From: Paramecium tetraurelia
Lineage: Eukaryota > Ciliophora > Oligohymenophorea > Peniculida > Parameciidae
Reading direction: 5' to 3'
Length of the DNA stretch: 64,000 nt
NCBI RefSeq assembly: GCF_000165425.1
Contig: NW_001799641.1
Location: forward strand, 439,027-503,026
The position numbers were made by a program, and so were the translations under genes. The first letter of the stretch is position 1; every line of letters starts with the position of its first letter. The notes under the pieces were generated by a model that was given only the letters and a program-made list of their open reading frames with translations, searched no databases and was not told where the DNA came from. This document shows, in pieces, positions 40,673 to 55,300 of this stretch.

Positions 40673-41239
40673 TTATTATTGAAGTATTTCATTTGATTTC
40701 TAAAAATTTGTTAATTAATTTAAAGTCATGAATTATAAACTTATTTTTCAAATAAATAAAAACTAAGAAAAAATTAGAAATTTGGAAAATTCTAAGGTGC
40801 TATAGATAATTATGATGTAGTAATTGAAACCTTAAATATTTATAAAAATTTGGGGACTTTTAAATACTGGAAACTTATTATGAGCAACAGAATGATATCT
40901 TAATAGTTTTTCTTTCTTTAAAAGGATTGAATTAAAATATTAGACTTGGAATATTTCTAAATTGTTCTATAATATCAACCATATTTTAAATTTCAGATAA
41001 ATAATAAATATTTTATAATAAAATAAAAGTAGTTGTCGTTTATATTATAACTAAGTTGAATTGACTTATATAAAATGTAAAATACTCACAGATATTGACT
41101 TATATTTTATAAATAATGAAATCTTAATAATTTTTTATATGTTTTTGATTGGTCTTATGATAAATTTGAATAAAAATGATAGAATTCAAATATAGTTTAT
41201 AAACAAAGAAGATACACTTTGATAAACACAATTAAATTA
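40673..41239. other. AT-rich intergenic stretch
   Basis: About 570 bases, no supportable frame. Contains the promoter region of the secreted-protein gene that follows. Confidence 0.4.
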
Positions 41240-42413
41240 ATGAAGTTTTTACTTTTTGTTTCCTTCGTTGTGACTCTATCCTATGCACAAAAAAGCTTAG
41301 CATTTTGTGATGAGTACATAGAATTTGATATCTCATTTTATGGGAAATTTATTTCTAATGTAAAACTTTCAAACACAACAGATGCTATTCTTGCTGATTA
41401 CAGAATTATGATCATTGATAATGAACTTAATGTATTAAGCTCAATTTCTATTCCTAAAACGAACAACTCTACTTGTAGTTGGATTTTTACTCCCATTTCA
41501 GGATATTTTTTCATTGGTTGTCAAAAGGGTGCAGACTCTCCATACTTAATTGCATACAAAAGCATAAATGAGACTCACTATTCGCAATTTGGGGATATTG
41601 TGTAATTCCCCATTGTTAATTCAACTGTGATAAAAATAACAGGGTCGGATAATACATTATTTACAGTTGAAACTACAAAAGTCACATTATTTACATTAGT
41701 TATGTCAGCAGCAGATTGGAGTATTAAAACTACTTAGAATGTGCTTGATAAAAATTATTTCAGTCGAACATCTGAAATTAATATTACTGATATAACTTTT
41801 TTGCCATATGTTTAAGACAGCATGAAATACCTTAAAATTATGGTTACGGAATTCAATGTTGGTTCTTTTTGGATCGATGCTCTTGTGAAAAATAACATTG
41901 TATCCCCATTTAGAACTGGTAACATTTTCCCCAATCTCTCATGGACTAAGTATTAATCCGTGACGATTCATTCAACTACTTCAAATGTTTCAATGATCTC
42001 AATGACTTACTATACTACATAAAATAGTCCTATGTCCTATAAAGTAGTAGTTAATTCAGTTGCTTCAACAAGTTTAACTACAAATTTTCTTTACACATAA
42101 AGCGGTTGGCAACATTAAATAGCTGTTCTCAAATCTGGAAATGTAGAAGCAATTATGTATAGGAACCCTTTAAAACAGACCATATTATATATCTATATAT
42201 GTAGTAATAGCTCCAGCCACATCCGTAAATTAAGATGAAGAAATTGAAACACAAGTAAACGCCCCCACTTATGACCCTGTAGATAAATTATCATCACCTC
42301 CATAAGATTATTCTATTTTCTATTTTAATTCTGGCTATAGAATAGTGCATAGCATCGAAAATAACAAGTTATAAAGTTGTGACCTTTACAATTATAAATT
42401 AGCAAAGGAATGA
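41240..42413 (+). CDS. secreted protein, unknown family, one frame break
   Basis: ATG 41240 gives MKFLLFVSFVVTLSYAQ, a clear signal peptide cleaved near SYA-Q. About 310 residues of beta-rich, Thr/Ser/Asn-rich sequence follow (LFTVETTKVTLFTLVMS; FNVGSFWIDALVKNN), in the style of repeated beta-propeller or surface-antigen ectodomains. After RNPLKQ the frame must shift by one base (about 42161-42180, next to an AAAA run) to reach VVIAPATSVNQDEEIETQV and the end at TGA 42411-42413. No C-terminal helix is evident, so it may be released or held by another protein. Confidence 0.6.
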
Positions 42414-43269
42414 TATATATTAATAAAAATATACAGAAACCTATATTATTATATAAGTGAATCTTTTAGTATAGTTGATGGTTCCTATTTACTTCCTTTT
42501 TTTTAGTCTTTCCAGAGAAAAATAAGAGCATACTATTATCATATGTTCTTTATTCTATTGAACTATTTTCTATCTTTAGTTCTTTTGTATTTCTTTGAAT
42601 AATTTATAATTATTAAGTTTGATTGATGCTTCTAAAGGGAATTAAATATGATTTTCTCCCTATTGTATTACAACAATAATTATTATTTAGTTTACTAAAT
42701 TAGTGTTAATAATTTATGTTTTTTATAGAGCTTCCAAATTGAATTCTCTACATTTCACAAATTTAAAATTGGTTTAAGCATTAGTCAAAATGATAAAAAA
42801 ACACAAATTTCCATATAATCCAATCAAAACTTAAGGATAGAAAGAGCACTAATTGAGAGCTTAAATGTGATGATTCAGAGCTTTCTCAACTTTTTTAATT
42901 TAAAAAAAACAGTATGACAAACAAAAATAACTACATAATGATAAGGTTTAGTTTTAGAATAAGATTAATTTGTAGAATATATAATATAATACCCCCCAAT
43001 AATTATAAAAAAGAATATAGTGCATGAGGTCGCTTAAGACTAAGGGGTCTCGATGAATGAGTTGGTGTAGAATAAATTGAATTTTTAATCCTAAGGTTTT
43101 GTTTAAGATTTACGATCTATTCTTTATTTAATTTTTTGAAACTTATAAGAGGTACTTTCTTAATTTTTCTAGATTTTATTATAATCTTTATTTTCTTCTA
43201 CTATATTAATTTAGTAGTCCTTGAGATTTATTGGAGCTCTTTTCCAAATTCATATATTAAGACATCAAG
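42414..43269. other. region between two convergent genes, 3' end unresolved
   Basis: The minus-strand frame of the large surface-protein gene stays open through here by lack of TGA, but coding character fades after about 43270. Runs of six and seven C (near 42993 and 43277) could hide frame changes. The real 3' end may lie anywhere from about 42870 to 43270. Confidence 0.35.
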
Positions 43270-46200
43270 AATAAATAGGCCCCCCCAACAAATTTATATT
43301 TTATGATATGAATTAGAGTAATATTATAAGTAAACTGATAAGACAGCATAAGGGGGAGAGCTATTAAGGTGATTTATAGCACTATAGATTGAGAATTATT
43401 GCTTTCAGTTTCATTCTCATATTTGATTGCTGCTAAAGGTATAGAGAATGAGCAGATATATCCAGCTTTTGAGTCTAATCGATTAAGGTTAGATAATGTA
43501 TAAGGTTTCTTTTGAAATGCTAGTTTCTAATAATATAATAAAGTCAACCCAATTAAAGAGGCTTTTAACGTTATGCGAGTTTCGAAATAGGTTAAAAAAA
43601 GGATGATAACTGCCTTTTTACTCAATTTTATTTATTCCCAATAATATCTTGTTGATTAGTATTCATTAAATAGATAACAAATATGAGGTCTCAATTTAGA
43701 TTTATTTAAAAAATTCCTCTTGAAGTACATTAACAAAAATAATAGTAAAGGAATTATGAATCCAAAAATCATTAATCCAGGAAAAACGAGATACAAAATC
43801 CATAGCCGATGACTTTAAGTATAGAATAATCGAGTTAAATCTCCCTAAATATATTATAAATGTGATATTTCCCTCACTGATATCAAAGAGCATAAACTAA
43901 AACCTAATATAATCACATAATACATATTAATAATTCCTGCAAAATTAAAAATATAGAGACAAAGTAAAGTATTTGAGACAATACTAAGCTTAAATTCGTT
44001 CTTTGTAGCTATCGAAAAGAGAAAGTATCCAATAATGATAATACAAAATTGCAATAGGATTAATACTAAGATAACAATTACTTTGAAATAGATTAACTCA
44101 ATCTTTTCAATTTCAGACAAGTAGCAGTCTAAATTATTTGCCAATGAATAGGATGTATTACTTGCTTGGTTTATAAAATCAAACGAAATTTAAAAGTTTA
44201 TATTGAATGTAAGTATTACTGAAAAAATCCACAAATAATTTAAGAACATTTTTACAAATATACTTTAAAGATCTAGTGTATTTATTTTCTATACCTTGAT
44301 TTAATTTAAATAAGATTCTACTAAACCTTTCCCTAATTTTCAGATATAAAAATAGTTCATTAGATTTTTAAATACTTCGTAAAGTTATAACAATTGAAAG
44401 AATGGTCCTAGCATAATATATGAATATACCATAAAATATTAAAAAAGACAGGGAGGATACTATCTTGAATACCAAAACATTTTACACAATCTGTCTTAGA
44501 CTAAATCTTAAAATGCTTTCCAAATCCCCTAACATTATAGATATCACATTCTTCACACAATGCACCAACATGGCCCTCACTGCAACTATCGTCTCCAACT
44601 CTCCATCCACCACCACAATTATCTAAATTTTTAAAACATAAAGCTGAAAAATCTGATAAATAGTTTGGTCTCCAATACCCATTTTTTAATTAAATAGCAT
44701 TTGATGTAATCTCTAAGAATTTTTCTTTATCAAATATGGAACATTTTATTGAATCATAGGTAACTGAATAAAATCTTTAAATTGGTTGGCACTTTTGACA
44801 TCCGAAGTCAACATAAAATTCTCCTAATTGGCATTTGTAACTTTTAGATTGAATATAATAATGTAAATAATTTTACTATTTTCCTGCTTCACAACTTATT
44901 TAGATCTCTAAATATTTATAATCTTGGTTATAAGGATCAAGTTGAAATGTTAATGAAGTTAAATCAAAGCCAGTTTAGTTAATATCAAATGCCAAGATGT
45001 CGCTTTTCAAAAATTTCTTTTCTTTTGTTTCATTAAGCATCACAATATAGCTTAAAACAGCGCAACTTGAATTTAAAGAGTTCAAAATCAATTCATTTAA
45101 ACTATTCTTAAAATTTAAAGCTAATTTACTAATTTACAATATTGTTTAAGATAATCTCGGCAGAATGAGGCTAAACTCTGCTATAGCTTGATTACTTGGA
45201 ATCATAAAATACTTTGTAATTATTTTCTTTTCTTATTCAATAGTAGAATATGGTTTGATATTAAGAATCTTTGTTTAAAATTGTTCAAAATTTAAAATTT
45301 GAGATGGCATTTCAAATGAATTTATAAACAAAGCCAAATGGGTTGGGTATTCTACTATATTATCCCCCTAAATAGATGCTTTATTAAAGATGAGATAATT
45401 TTTAATTGAATTTTCAAGATTTAAATTAATATTCTATTTTAAATAAATTCCTCCTCCTTCTGTTGCCTTGTTTGATATTATAAAGCTATGTTTAACTGAA
45501 AATATATTGCTCTTCATGTCAAAATATATTGCTCCTCCTTCATATTTAGCAGTGTTTAAGATCATCTTGCATGATTTTATGTTGATTGGTAATTACAAGG
45601 ATGAAATTGCTATTCCTCTACTGCCTACATTTTAAATAAAATTTGAATTCTACAAGTGTATTACATGAGAAAGTTCATTTGAAGTTGTGAACTTTAAACA
45701 TCCGTATTCCTGTGCAAAGTTATAATGACAATGAAAATCTTGAATTTTTACAATTTAAAATAAATCTAAATCAAAAGAGATTAAACCATCGCTGCACAAA
45801 GTACAATTATTTTTAAATAAATGTACTTAATTGAAGTAAAGCGAACTTTTATTTGATGAAATTGATATATATATTAGTGATGCTTATTTTTATGCTTATC
45901 TTTGGATAGTTTAAAAAAGTTCAGATATTGAATAATTTATCATGTTGGTAGATGAGTACATTTAAAATTAATTGCATCCTATACTTTAAAAAATTTCATT
46001 TGAAAATTAAATACTTATGTCATTAACTAAATAATTTGTTTAATTTGTAATTCTTAATTATTAGAGTATCATTTTAGATTCTGACTCTGCTTGCTAAATT
46101 ATTTTTACTAAAGTAAAAGAATAAAATGACTATATTTATGTTAACAACAAATCCTATAACTCTAGGATTGGTGAATTAACAAATATCAAAATGGATGAAA

Positions 46201-49200
46201 TATAAAATCCTTCAAATGTTATGCTTTTCAATGAGGCTGAACAACTTTCAATATATATCAAGGCATTGTCACTGCTTGAAACACCTAATAATTCAGCTCT
46301 GCTTAAGACTCTTACTTTTGTAAAATAGTGTTACCATGCTTCTTCATCTTAAGATACTTTGATATTCTTAAGAAATACTTTATTATTTTAAATAATTTTC
46401 TTAGAAACTTCAATTTATAGGATTTAATGTATCAATGAAAGACAGTTCTAAATCTAGATGTTTTATAAATAAATAGTATTTTGAATATTAGAAGATTAAA
46501 TAGTTAGTATTGAGGAAGACATTCTGTTTAAAATATCATAAAAAGTTGAATTAAGAATTTCAAGATCAAGGAGACTATTTTATGAATATATGCTGATACA
46601 ACCTGAACTATTTGTAATTTAATTTAAATCACTCTAAAGATTACTTGCTGCTATATTCATAAGTCTTACTGATCCTTAAAATTGTGTAATAATCTCAAAA
46701 ATTACACTTTTAAATGCAAGTATATGTTAAAATTGACAATTTTCACACGTAAAATTAGAAGCTATTATCTTAGCTGCTCCTCCAATATTTTTTATAAATA
46801 AAATTTGAGATATGAATGAATTTATTTATTCTTAATCCATAAAACTTTCTAATTCTATATCATAATACTTTTATAATATATCAGAAGATAAAATATTATG
46901 ATGGGACACACTATGATTATGAAACATCAAACTAAATGAGTTTATGTAAATAAACGAATTGGATGAATTTGTTAAGGCATTTAGGCTTGATGATAAATTA
47001 AATATTTCAACACTGCTTCTCTATGAATTAATATATATTTATGATGAATAAGCAAATAATGTATCATCTGTTTATGAATGAAAAATGTTTTCTAAAAACT
47101 AAATATTACAAATTGTAATATCAATAATTCTTTCTGAATCTATAGATAATAGCGAAAAGAATCTTGATGATTATTAGTGTAATTATAAATTTCCTCTGAA
47201 TATAATATCTATAATTTCTATTTTAATATTAATTGAAACGAGTTAAAGTTATTTTGGAGATAACTCTAAAATTGATTCATCAATTGTAAATTAATTTACA
47301 ATCTATACATGTGTGAGTTTAAAAGAAGAAAAGTCAACTACTTTCATTAATTTATTTTTATTCATCATTTAGCTTTTGCAGTTTTAACTTAATTGTACTT
47401 TATATTATTAATCTTGTTGTTCATATATAATATTCTAAATAAGAATTGCGTTACTTTCATAGATATAAAAGATGAAAATATTATTTAAATTATGGATTTT
47501 AATTTCTGATGAAGTAAATTGAAGGCATTTTATAATAAATAAGAATGAACTGAAATCAGAGCTATACTAACTTTTCATTTCTTCAAAGTTTAAATTTTAA
47601 ATTTTCAAAATAATATTACTTGACTCTTGGTCTGAGTATATTCTTAATAAGTTTGAGTTTTTAATTTAAATTTATTTAGTAACAAAATTAATAATATTAA
47701 TGGAAATTTTTTAATTAAAATCTTCTTCGATAATCGAAATTAATTGAGACTCGTAGATATTATTATCCAAAAATGATAGGTATTAAATTGAAAAGTTATA
47801 ATTTTATGTAATGAAACTTGAAGTATGTAATTCATTTGAATATAATTTTATGTCTATCATTGATAAAATTGCATAGTTAAAGCAATTTACAAGACTTGAG
47901 ATATTAAATTAACTTGCCTTTATTGTTACATCCTGAAAAGTAATTTTACTTAATTGATCAAGGGAAGTTTTAATAAAAAATATTGATGAATTTTAAAACT
48001 TACAATCTTCTATTAAGAGATTTCGAACTTGTAAAATAATTTTATTATCAGTGAGTTAAAATAATTTAGAATTTGTCAAAGTACAACCTTTTATTATTAA
48101 TCTATCAATTTTAATTATTCCATTAATTTATGAATTACTTAGGCTTAGAAAAGATGAATTCACTAATATTGAATTAAGGATTGTAACGTTATTAAGTTCT
48201 ACTTGACCAAATGTTTCAATTTAAAATAGAGATTTAGAATTTTGTATGTTACTATCATTAATTGTAAAATTAAACAATTTCAGATCTGTTTAAGTTGAAT
48301 TGTTTAGAATAACAAAATCATCGTTAGCAATTCTCTTTTAAACGATGTTGCTAATAACTAAAGTGTCAACATTTAGAATATATATAGGTGCTGAAGTAGA
48401 AAAAATTAAATCTATTTCTGAAGTTATTATATATTAAACACTATTGAGTGAAAATATTTTAGTTTAAACTGTTGAATCTAACCATATAATAGCAACTTTA
48501 CATGGTATTTGACTTGTAAAAATAAATTTGATAATTAAAGTATCTATTCCAATTTAGTTTAAGTAGTTGATTTTAAATGATAATTCCCAGAATGAATCAA
48601 TCAATTCACAATAATCATAACTAACTTCATGTAAAAAAGTAGAGGAGCACTGTTCATCAAAACAATACCTTGCTATCTACTTATCAAGATCTAGTTAAAT
48701 GTTGGGATCAGATACTGCTTTTAAACATTTTTTAGTATATACCAGATTATCGCTATTCAATAAGAAATTAGGTTAAAAAGTCTAGTTAATAATATAGATA
48801 AATTACATATATTTCGTTTTTTGATCTAATTTGGCACGCTTAACATAAATAAGGGCATTCAGAGCAAGAACCATCTATTTAATCTCTAATTGGCTGATAA
48901 TAATAATTTAATGGGCAATGGTTGCATATAAAACCCTCATGATAATTATAGTCACATGATAAACAATCGGAATCACAATATTTTCTACAAATAAACTCTA
49001 TGAGTTTAAATCCATCTAGACATTCAACTATTTATTCTTACATATCTGTAATTAATTAAGATTGAGGATAAAAATATTGATTGGGCAAAAATTTAGTGAT
49101 GAAACTTTAGATTCTTTAAATCCAGCCATCCTATAATGAATATGAACCTTCTATAACTATTTTTGCTCCTACTATTGTTATTGGATCTGTTAAATAGCAA

Positions 49201-51594
49201 CCTCCATTTTTCATTGAAGCTGTATATCCAACATCACAAACAACACATTTGACTGTAGATTCAAGAGTCAAAATACATTGCAAACAATTAAGTTAGTATT
49301 TTTGGCAATTCATAATTTCCGAAGCTAATTTAAAATCATCTATCATCGATAAAGTGCAGATTTCTTTATTGTCCTTTACAAAAGATCTCTAACAATTTTG
49401 CAACTACGGATGCTAATAGAAACACAGCTGTTTATCGAAATCATAAATATAATTTTCTTCACATAAAGCACAACCAGTAATTATTTCTTGATCCTGCTCT
49501 AAAAATTCAAATCCTCTGTATAATGTGGAAATCCTTATATCATTCTTAACATATTGAAAGCAATATTTGCAAAATTTAATATTGCATACTTCACATTATC
49601 TCCTCAACGTTAAATATAATGGAGGAATGCAATACTCTAATCTATCTTAAGATAAAGAAGTACATACTCCTTCAATCGATATGTAGCCAAAGTAACACTC
49701 TAAGCAAGTATTTCCAAATAGAGTATACAAGCACTTTAAACAGTTTTAAAGTAAACCTAAGCAAAAATAATCTAAAGAAAGAAGCTAAATTTCTGATTCT
49801 TCTATATTATATTCGTTTTGAACAAAAGATTAGGTTTTATTACAATTTTTACAATAAATTGCATCATTTCCATCAAAATGGAAATAAATAGGTGATTAAT
49901 CTGTAAATATTTTTTCAACAGATCCATTCAAATTTAAATACAAATTTCTATCGCATTTAGGATCTTATATCCACCCTTTAGGATTTTATACACATTCTAA
50001 GCAAGTTACTAAGTTCTCTTGTATAATTGATGGGCTATATTATATTTTTAAAAGAATACCATTAATAGCAACTATCAGAATATTCAAAGTATCCATATTG
50101 ACAACTTTGCTTCTTTTCGGCATTATTTACTATTTCTAAATTATGATCATAGTATGATTAACAATCTTGATCATCTATAGTATTGTATGGACATACGCAA
50201 GCTTTAAATTATGCTAAGTAAATTCTATCCGATCCTTTTTTACAGGATAAACAATTATTTTTGTTTGGACCCTCGCAATCCTCGCAAGTGTAATGGCAAT
50301 TTTATTGGTTAACTTAAATGTAGCAATTGTAAAACTTAAAATTTCGTAGTTAGATATTCAAATAATTAGTTTAAGATTACAAATTATTCCCATATTAAAG
50401 TTTAAATTAAGTTTGCTTAAATTAAAATACCTTAATCTAGAAAATATAATCATAAACTTAATGGCCTTCCAAAAATTAAATTTGGATTGTTAATTAATCA
50501 TCCTTTACTTAAACATAAACTTAATGCCAAAGAAATATTGAATTAGAAATATCAAACTCTTTCTTAATCAAAAATGGATTATCAGAAAAATCTATTGTTA
50601 CTTATGGAAATGTATAGCTGTAGGTTGTTACGATTATCTAATTGCCTACAGAGGAAATCTTATAAGATAATGAAAAAGGAGCTAAATTGTAATCTGCTAA
50701 AGAATTTTGAAAATTTGATGCTAAGAATAATAATTAATAAATAAATTCTTCCGATGACTTTACTATTTCAATAATTTTCATCCATCCAGATAAAATAAAT
50801 GAATTACAATTTATATTTTCCGACACAAACACTAAATTATCCAGCTAACTAATATCAACATTACCAATATCAGATTAATAATTATCTTAACAAAGACAAT
50901 TTTAATATAACTCAAAAAATGCTTATTATATTTGTTAATAGTTCTCTGAAAATGAGATATCTACAATTTCAAATTCATACAGGACTATTTTACCTGGAAA
51001 ATATGATATTTTAGTTCCTTATTCTATAAATGAGATTTTTGATTGACCTACTATCATGCTACCACCAAAAGTCAGCAATATATTATTATCATAAAAAGGC
51101 CACTTTATTTATAAATATGAATGGAGTATAGTCTGCTGTTAATACATCAAAATTAGTTCAAATTTTTATTATAATGGCCATTACACAATCATCAAGAAAT
51201 ACCAAGCGTTCTCATAATCAAAAAAATCAATATCCTTACTAAATAAATGTTGTTCTTCATTATTATCAATAAATGCAATAATTTTCGTTATTTTTTTTTA
51301 TTCATAATTTAAGCATTCGTAATACAACAGATTAAGTGACTCAGTATATTGTTCAGATGTACTGTGCAAGAACAAACAATTACTGTCAAATTGTCCAACA
51401 ATTCCAACTTATGGAATGTTAGTTAAGGGATTATATTTCGACCACAATCCATATCGAAATCCATTTGTTATTGTAAAATCATTTTCTGACAGTTTTATCG
51501 ATTACTTGCTGACTTAGTAGGATGAATCTAATTCTCTAATTTTAATTCCTCTTAAGGATAATAGCAAAGATAACTAAAAGATATAAAGAAGCAT
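43270..51594 (-). CDS. giant Cys-rich surface protein with multi-pass C-terminus
   Basis: About 2,700 codons from ATG 51592-51594. The N-terminus MLLYIFQLSLLLSLRG is a signal peptide. An ectodomain of beta-sandwich character is followed by furin/EGF-like Cys repeats at about 50300-48800 (HYTCEDCEGPNKNNC, CLSCKK, QCEVCNIKFCKYC), a very long region at 48700-45000 of short Ile/Asn/Ser-rich repeats like a parallel beta-helix, another Cys block (GALCEECD), and several membrane helices near 44200-43400 (KVIVILVLILLQFCIIIIGY; LWILYLVFPGLMIFGFIIP). The layout matches a family of huge ciliate surface proteins, known by sequence only. A few exon joins were not resolved. Confidence 0.7.
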
Positions 51595-51812
51595 ATAATT
51601 CTTAAACAAAAAAAATTAAATATAAAAATTCAAATATCGAGAAATCCTCAATTAATTATGTCCAAAGAAGGAAAAACCAAAATTGTCATTCTTATAAGAT
51701 CGTATTACAAAAAGAAGTTAGAAAAATGATAGAATAAATGGTTTGAAATTGATTATATTTTAAAATAAAGGTATCAGATAACATTAGCTTGATTTAAACT
51801 TTTATAAAATAT

Positions 51813-52070
51813 TCATTTTTATATTTCATTAACGCACACCTCACCAATAATCTCGGACATTGCAGAGTTTATGTTTTAGTTATACATGGATTCAAAGTCA
51901 ACTCCATTCATTCCTATCTACATTAATGTTTCAAATTGGTATTTAAATTTGTTGTTGAATTTTTGTTGTTCTAATTTTTATTTCTCCTAATTTCCCTAAT
52001 TTGTTTAACTTTTTTTATTTTCATTTTGTTTAGTTTTTGATTCTTTTTCATCTTTACCTTAAGAAAACAT
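51813..52070 (-). CDS. small hypothetical protein
   Basis: Intronless 85-residue frame, ATG 52068-52070 to TGA 51813-51815. Half is polar Lys/Gln/Asn repeats (KESKTKQNENKKSQTN); the C-terminal 40 residues look folded (YQFETLMQIGMNGVDFES). No family recognised. Confidence 0.5.
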
Positions 52071-52354
52071 TAAATGAAAATTATTTCTATTTATAATATA
52101 TTTTAGCATTATGCATAGAAATAATAAATTTAGTAATGGAATATATCAACTATCATTTATTTATTAAAAATATTTTAATTGGCTTAAGAAATTAAAATAT
52201 TCCATAAAAATTCAACCAAATAATTTTTTAGTTTTGTATAAAGTTGTATCTCAAATGTTTAGACTGATTGTGAATACTATCTCATTTATATTATACTTGA
52301 TCTATTTATTTGAATGAATCATTTAATAAATTTATATAATTTTCATTTTAAGGG

Positions 52355-55300
52355 ATGAATTAAGGTTTTCCTTAAATCAGTAACAATGATGCAAAAGAAA
52401 GTCTACAAGGGATTTTTACAAAGATTAAGAATAAGAAATATATTCGTTCTGTGTTTATTCTTAAGGATCTTAAACCTATTATGAATAAATTGGAAAATTA
52501 AGATAAGCAAAAAATAATAGAATATATGTAGAGAGAATTTAGAGATGAGGAATTTCTTTAGCAAAGTGGATATGTAGAACTACCTGATAACAAACAATTG
52601 TATAATAAAGCAAGGATTGAGAAAGATAAATAACTTATATTTTAACAACTCAGAGTTCCTTAGTTTAATATTGATAATGAGATTCATGAATTGATTTCAA
52701 AAAATGAGTAAATAACATGTAGATTAGATGATAAGATTTTTGATTTACTAGATCTAAATGAATTTAGATTAGGCAAAATGTTCTTTCCATAAATTGAACT
52801 ACTTTAAATTTTGATTTCCTTTTTTTTCCATCCTATTATGTAAGAGCCACCTTATCTTTTAGGATAAATCATAGGCTCATAATTAATACCACAAATATAT
52901 TAATTTTAATATTATTTAGAAACAAAATAAAATACTAGTTAGGATTCATACAACAAAATAGTCTAAACATTATAAGATAGACAACTACATATTATATCCA
53001 CAGAAAATTTTGAAAGGGCTATCTCAGAAATGAAAAATTTCAAAATTTTTGCTGTTATTAATTCTCTTATTGAAGATCATTAAGGCTTACAAGAACTTTT
53101 ATTTTAAAAATTATGTAGTTTGCTGAATTGCACTAAATAATAATTGGAAGTTGAATCAATATTATCTCATCTGTTTAATATTGAAAATATTAATGAAGAG
53201 ATTGAAGAGTTGTACTTTAGTATGATATTTTATTTTTGGATGAAATATCTAACTAAATATGATATAGAACAAGGGTTTTCTGATCTAAAACAGATTGACA
53301 TAATGTCAGAAGATACTAAAGAGAGCAGAGAAATGACGATGCAAGTCATTATCTAAGAATAAATTAAATCTTATGTAGATTAAATATTACAACATTTTGT
53401 TTACGTAATGTTTTACTTTTCAAAATAACAGAGTTTAGCCAATTCCGAGGAATATTAAAGATATAAGAAATAAAGTTTAGAATTACAAGAAAAGATTGCT
53501 TCAAATTCTTCTAAATTATCATTTTAAATTTGGTAAGATGTTTCTTAGCTATAATATTGTTAATTGATAAACATTTAAGGATTTGAAAACTAAATAAAGT
53601 TCTTTTGGATGACATAACTAAATTCTGAATTATTCAAAATTATTAATATCTTATTTACATAAGAACAAACTCAAAATTTATTTTAAGCAACTAAATTATT
53701 AGAAGAACAACTCAGAGTAATTAAGTCAAAAAATAAAGATTTGATTATTTAAAATATCTTAATGCTGTTACCTTAAAGCCTATCAAATGTTGAGAAAAAA
53801 TAAAATATTCTATTAATAACATTATATTTAAAATAGAATTCCCTTAATAGACAAGCCTAGGAATTAATCAAGGAGTTATTCCTCTAAACAAACAATAAAA
53901 ATGAAACAGAGTTCATACAATTTTGCGAACGTTTTTATGAATTGGATGAAGAATAGTATGAAATTTGGTTAGAAAGTGTTGAGTTTTTTTAAATTTTTAA
54001 AATAACACCAAAATGTTTAAGACATAAAAAAACCCATAAGCAATTTCCAACTAATTAATAAACAGCTATAGAACAATTCAGTTTTTCAGTTCCAGAAGAA
54101 ACTAATGAGTAATTAGGATTAGCCATTAGTAATTGGGTTAGATGTATGAATGCAAATACTACATATGATTTATTTAATTTTTATTTTGATAGCTTAAAAA
54201 GAGGTGAATCAGTAAATCTTCTAGTTTAACTCATAAATGAAGAAATATTTAATCATTAATCTAAATATGGATTTTTCAATAGCAAAGCTCTTTTTTAGAT
54301 TTTTTATAATAATTCAAATTAAGAATTAAAATTTTTGTTGCTTAAGTACTATTCAAAGTGTAATCCTGTACCCTTCATTTATTAAGCTTCTTAATTTCAT
54401 GGTATTCATAATTTGGAAAGTTTATATGAAATAAATGACAAATTGTATTATTTGATGCAAAAAAGTGTTAATATAATCAATTTTTCGTTAAGCAAGAATT
54501 AAAGTAAAATTGGTAAAACTGAATTGATTAATAAAATTTTCTATAAAACGTAAAAGTTTGAAATCGGAGATAATTGTTTAATTAATGAAAACACAATAGA
54601 TTTAATGTTTGATTTCGAATTCAATGGTACAAGAAAATTTATGATAGCAGATACTCATGGATATATTCCACCTGAAATATTAATAAAAGTATTACCCCTA
54701 TTTCAAATTTGTATTATTCAAATAGACTCAGAAGATAAATTGCAAGAAAATATAGAATCTATTAAATCCCTTTAAATTTTTAATTCTCATAAGATTTGCC
54801 TTCTAATTCGAAATTCAAAAAAAAATAAAATACCTGAATAATTTTAACAAGAATTAATCCAATTAAAAATAAATTTTCATTAGGTTTCCGATCTATCATG
54901 GAGAGGAATAGATAAATAATTACAGTTAAACGAAATTGAAGGTGCCTCAAAATTTGTTTTGTATAACATTTTTTCATTTGACTGTTATCCACACAAGTCT
55001 TAACAATTATATTTGGATATACTATAGAAATTTAATAATAAGTCAAAAGAAAACTCTGAGGTTATTCTTTAAAATATAATAATTTTATAAGAGATGAAGT
55101 CAGAATTATAAAAATTAATTAAATTACCTGATGGATTTTATGCTTTAGAAGCCTTTTCATTGCGTCACTCTCATTATCACTACAAAATCTTAAAATAAAA
55201 ATTGATTGAAAAGTCACTAGAGCCAAATAGTGATCAAGCCAAAATAAAGCAGTTAAGAGATGATATTGAAGAAAACTTAATGTTTAAAAAATATAAGGTT

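Noticed and set aside
42230-43270. Extension of the giant surface-protein frame down to about 42.2 kb
   Set aside because: The frame stays open only for lack of TGA; composition turns low-complexity and it would overlap the convergent secreted-protein gene.
51658-51732. Tiny plus-strand ORF starting MSKEGKTKIV
   Set aside because: Too short, with no supporting context.
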